Assembly: GCA_041398845.1 (NCBI GenBank)
Contig: JAWKTZ010000011.1
Location: 1 to 64,000 of the forward strand
DNA length: 64,000 bases
DNA from: Fuerstiella sp041398845
GTDB lineage: Bacteria > Planctomycetota > Planctomycetia > Planctomycetales > Planctomycetaceae
Reading direction: 5' to 3'
Both the position numbers and the translations under genes were made by a program. The notes under the pieces are model-generated. The model searched no databases, was not told where the DNA came from, and worked only from the letters and a program-made list of their open reading frames with translations. Shown here piece after piece: positions 63,728 through 64,000 of the stretch. Position 1 is the first letter of the stretch. The number at the start of each line of letters is the position of its first letter.

Positions 63728-64000
63728 ACGGCGGCCCCGATGACTCGGGCGGCCCCGCTAACTCGGGCGACCCCGATGACTCGGGCGGCCCCGCTAACTC
63801 GGGCGGCCCCGATGACGATGATGACACAGCCACAACGTCGTCAATGGAAAACGGACCGTGTGTGGCGGAATGAGACGTTTCCAGGTCCAGCCCGATCAAC
63901 GTCAGCATTCCCCGAAGGCTCTGCCGGGAATCCGGAAAGCCACGGTAAGTCTGTCCGTTCTGAAGACTAATCTGCACCTCAGAGGTTTCGTTGACTCCCG
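63705..64000 (-). CDS. C-terminal end of an unidentified protein with a Gly-Pro-Pro-Glu repeat tail (partial)
   Basis: The frame is open up to the window edge, so the gene starts outside. The visible 97 or so residues have a segment VQISLQNGQTYRGFPDSRQ and GMLTLIGLDLETS that reads as ordinary protein, then a Ser run and a tail built from six-residue units of the type GPPELA and GPPESS, ending SPTVRE. I do not recognise the family; the start of this fragment has no motif I can name. It overlaps the DUF1501 stop by 23 bases in convergent orientation. Confidence 0.55.
   Translation of the reverse strand, partial: GVNETSEVQISLQNGQTYRGFPDSRQSLRGMLTLIGLDLETSHSATHGPFSIDDVVAVSSSSSGPPELAGPPESSGSPELAGPPESSGPPFSPTVRE
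63731..63810. repeat. 18-bp tandem repeat (36-bp higher-order unit)
   Basis: About four and a half 18-base units alternate between GATGACTCGGGCGGCCCC and GCTAACTCGGGCGGCCCC, with one base change (GCGACCCC) in the middle. On the minus strand they encode the GPPESS/GPPELA tail of the partial gene. The 18-base period keeps the reading frame, so copy number can change without disrupting the gene. Confidence 0.9.

Noticed and set aside
63731..63810. CRISPR array
   Set aside because: Units are contiguous with no spacers, and they encode protein in frame.

Overview
The window looks like a chromosomal segment of a planctomycete (Planctomycetota, order Planctomycetales or a close relative). The main reason is a set of protein families largely confined to that phylum: DUF1549/DUF1553 and DUF1587/1592/1588/1585 cytochrome proteins with their DUF1501 and DUF1552 partners, PSCyt1 heme domains, a secreted arylsulfatase, a DUF1080-like protein, Gfo/Idh/MocA oxidoreductases and a peptidase S46. 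Base composition looks moderate in GC throughout. I recognised no transcription factor gene.

Layout. 0-5.3 kb: an IS1380-type transposase, then two gene remnants meeting head to head (a LolA-like fragment and a GT87-like membrane glycosyltransferase lacking its N-terminal part), then a gamma-glutamyltransferase. 5.4-9.3 kb: the selenocysteine locus selA, selD fused to an NADH-dehydrogenase-like flavoprotein, and a 93-nt tRNA-Sec. 9.7-11.2 kb: a secreted concanavalin-like protein and a Uma2 nuclease-family protein. 11.5-15.5 kb: the succinate dehydrogenase operon sdhC-sdhA-sdhB, with a perfect 29-bp inverted repeat between sdhC and sdhA, then a small conserved-looking protein. 15.6-24.6 kb (minus strand): arnT-arnB-arnC-arnA-arnD followed by an MsbA-like ABC exporter, which is the pathway for adding 4-amino-4-deoxy-L-arabinose to lipid A. 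25-34 kb: a surface-glycan island with GT4, GT10, GT11 and GT25 glycosyltransferases, four FkbM-family methyltransferases and two other class I methyltransferases. 34.4-35.4 kb: an unrecognised protein made of four exact-length 76-residue repeats.

35.6-44.4 kb (minus strand): a run of seven genes (ceramidase-like hydrolase, esterase, Gfo/Idh/MocA oxidoreductase, TIM-barrel isomerase, deoC, PaaK-like ligase, diheme cytochrome fused to a degenerate peptidase domain) that looks like one or two carbohydrate-catabolic operons. 44.7-49.8 kb (plus strand): a DUF1592-type cytochrome, its DUF1552 partner and an arylsulfatase. 49.9-53.7 kb (minus): S46 dipeptidyl-peptidase, SGNH hydrolase and an alpha/beta hydrolase. 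54-57 kb: TylF-like methyltransferase, fatty acid desaturase and another methyltransferase. 57.5-64 kb: a beta-propeller glycosidase-like protein, a leucine-rich-repeat/DUF1549/DUF1553 protein with its DUF1501 partner, and the C-terminal end of a gene with a Gly-Pro-Pro-Glu repeat tail running off the window.

The genes suggest a Gram-negative-type envelope with LPS whose lipid A is probably capped with aminoarabinose, a decorated (probably fucosylated and methylated) surface glycan, and a secreted/periplasmic toolkit for breaking down sulfated and complex polysaccharides. All functions are inferred from sequence reading alone; no database search was run.
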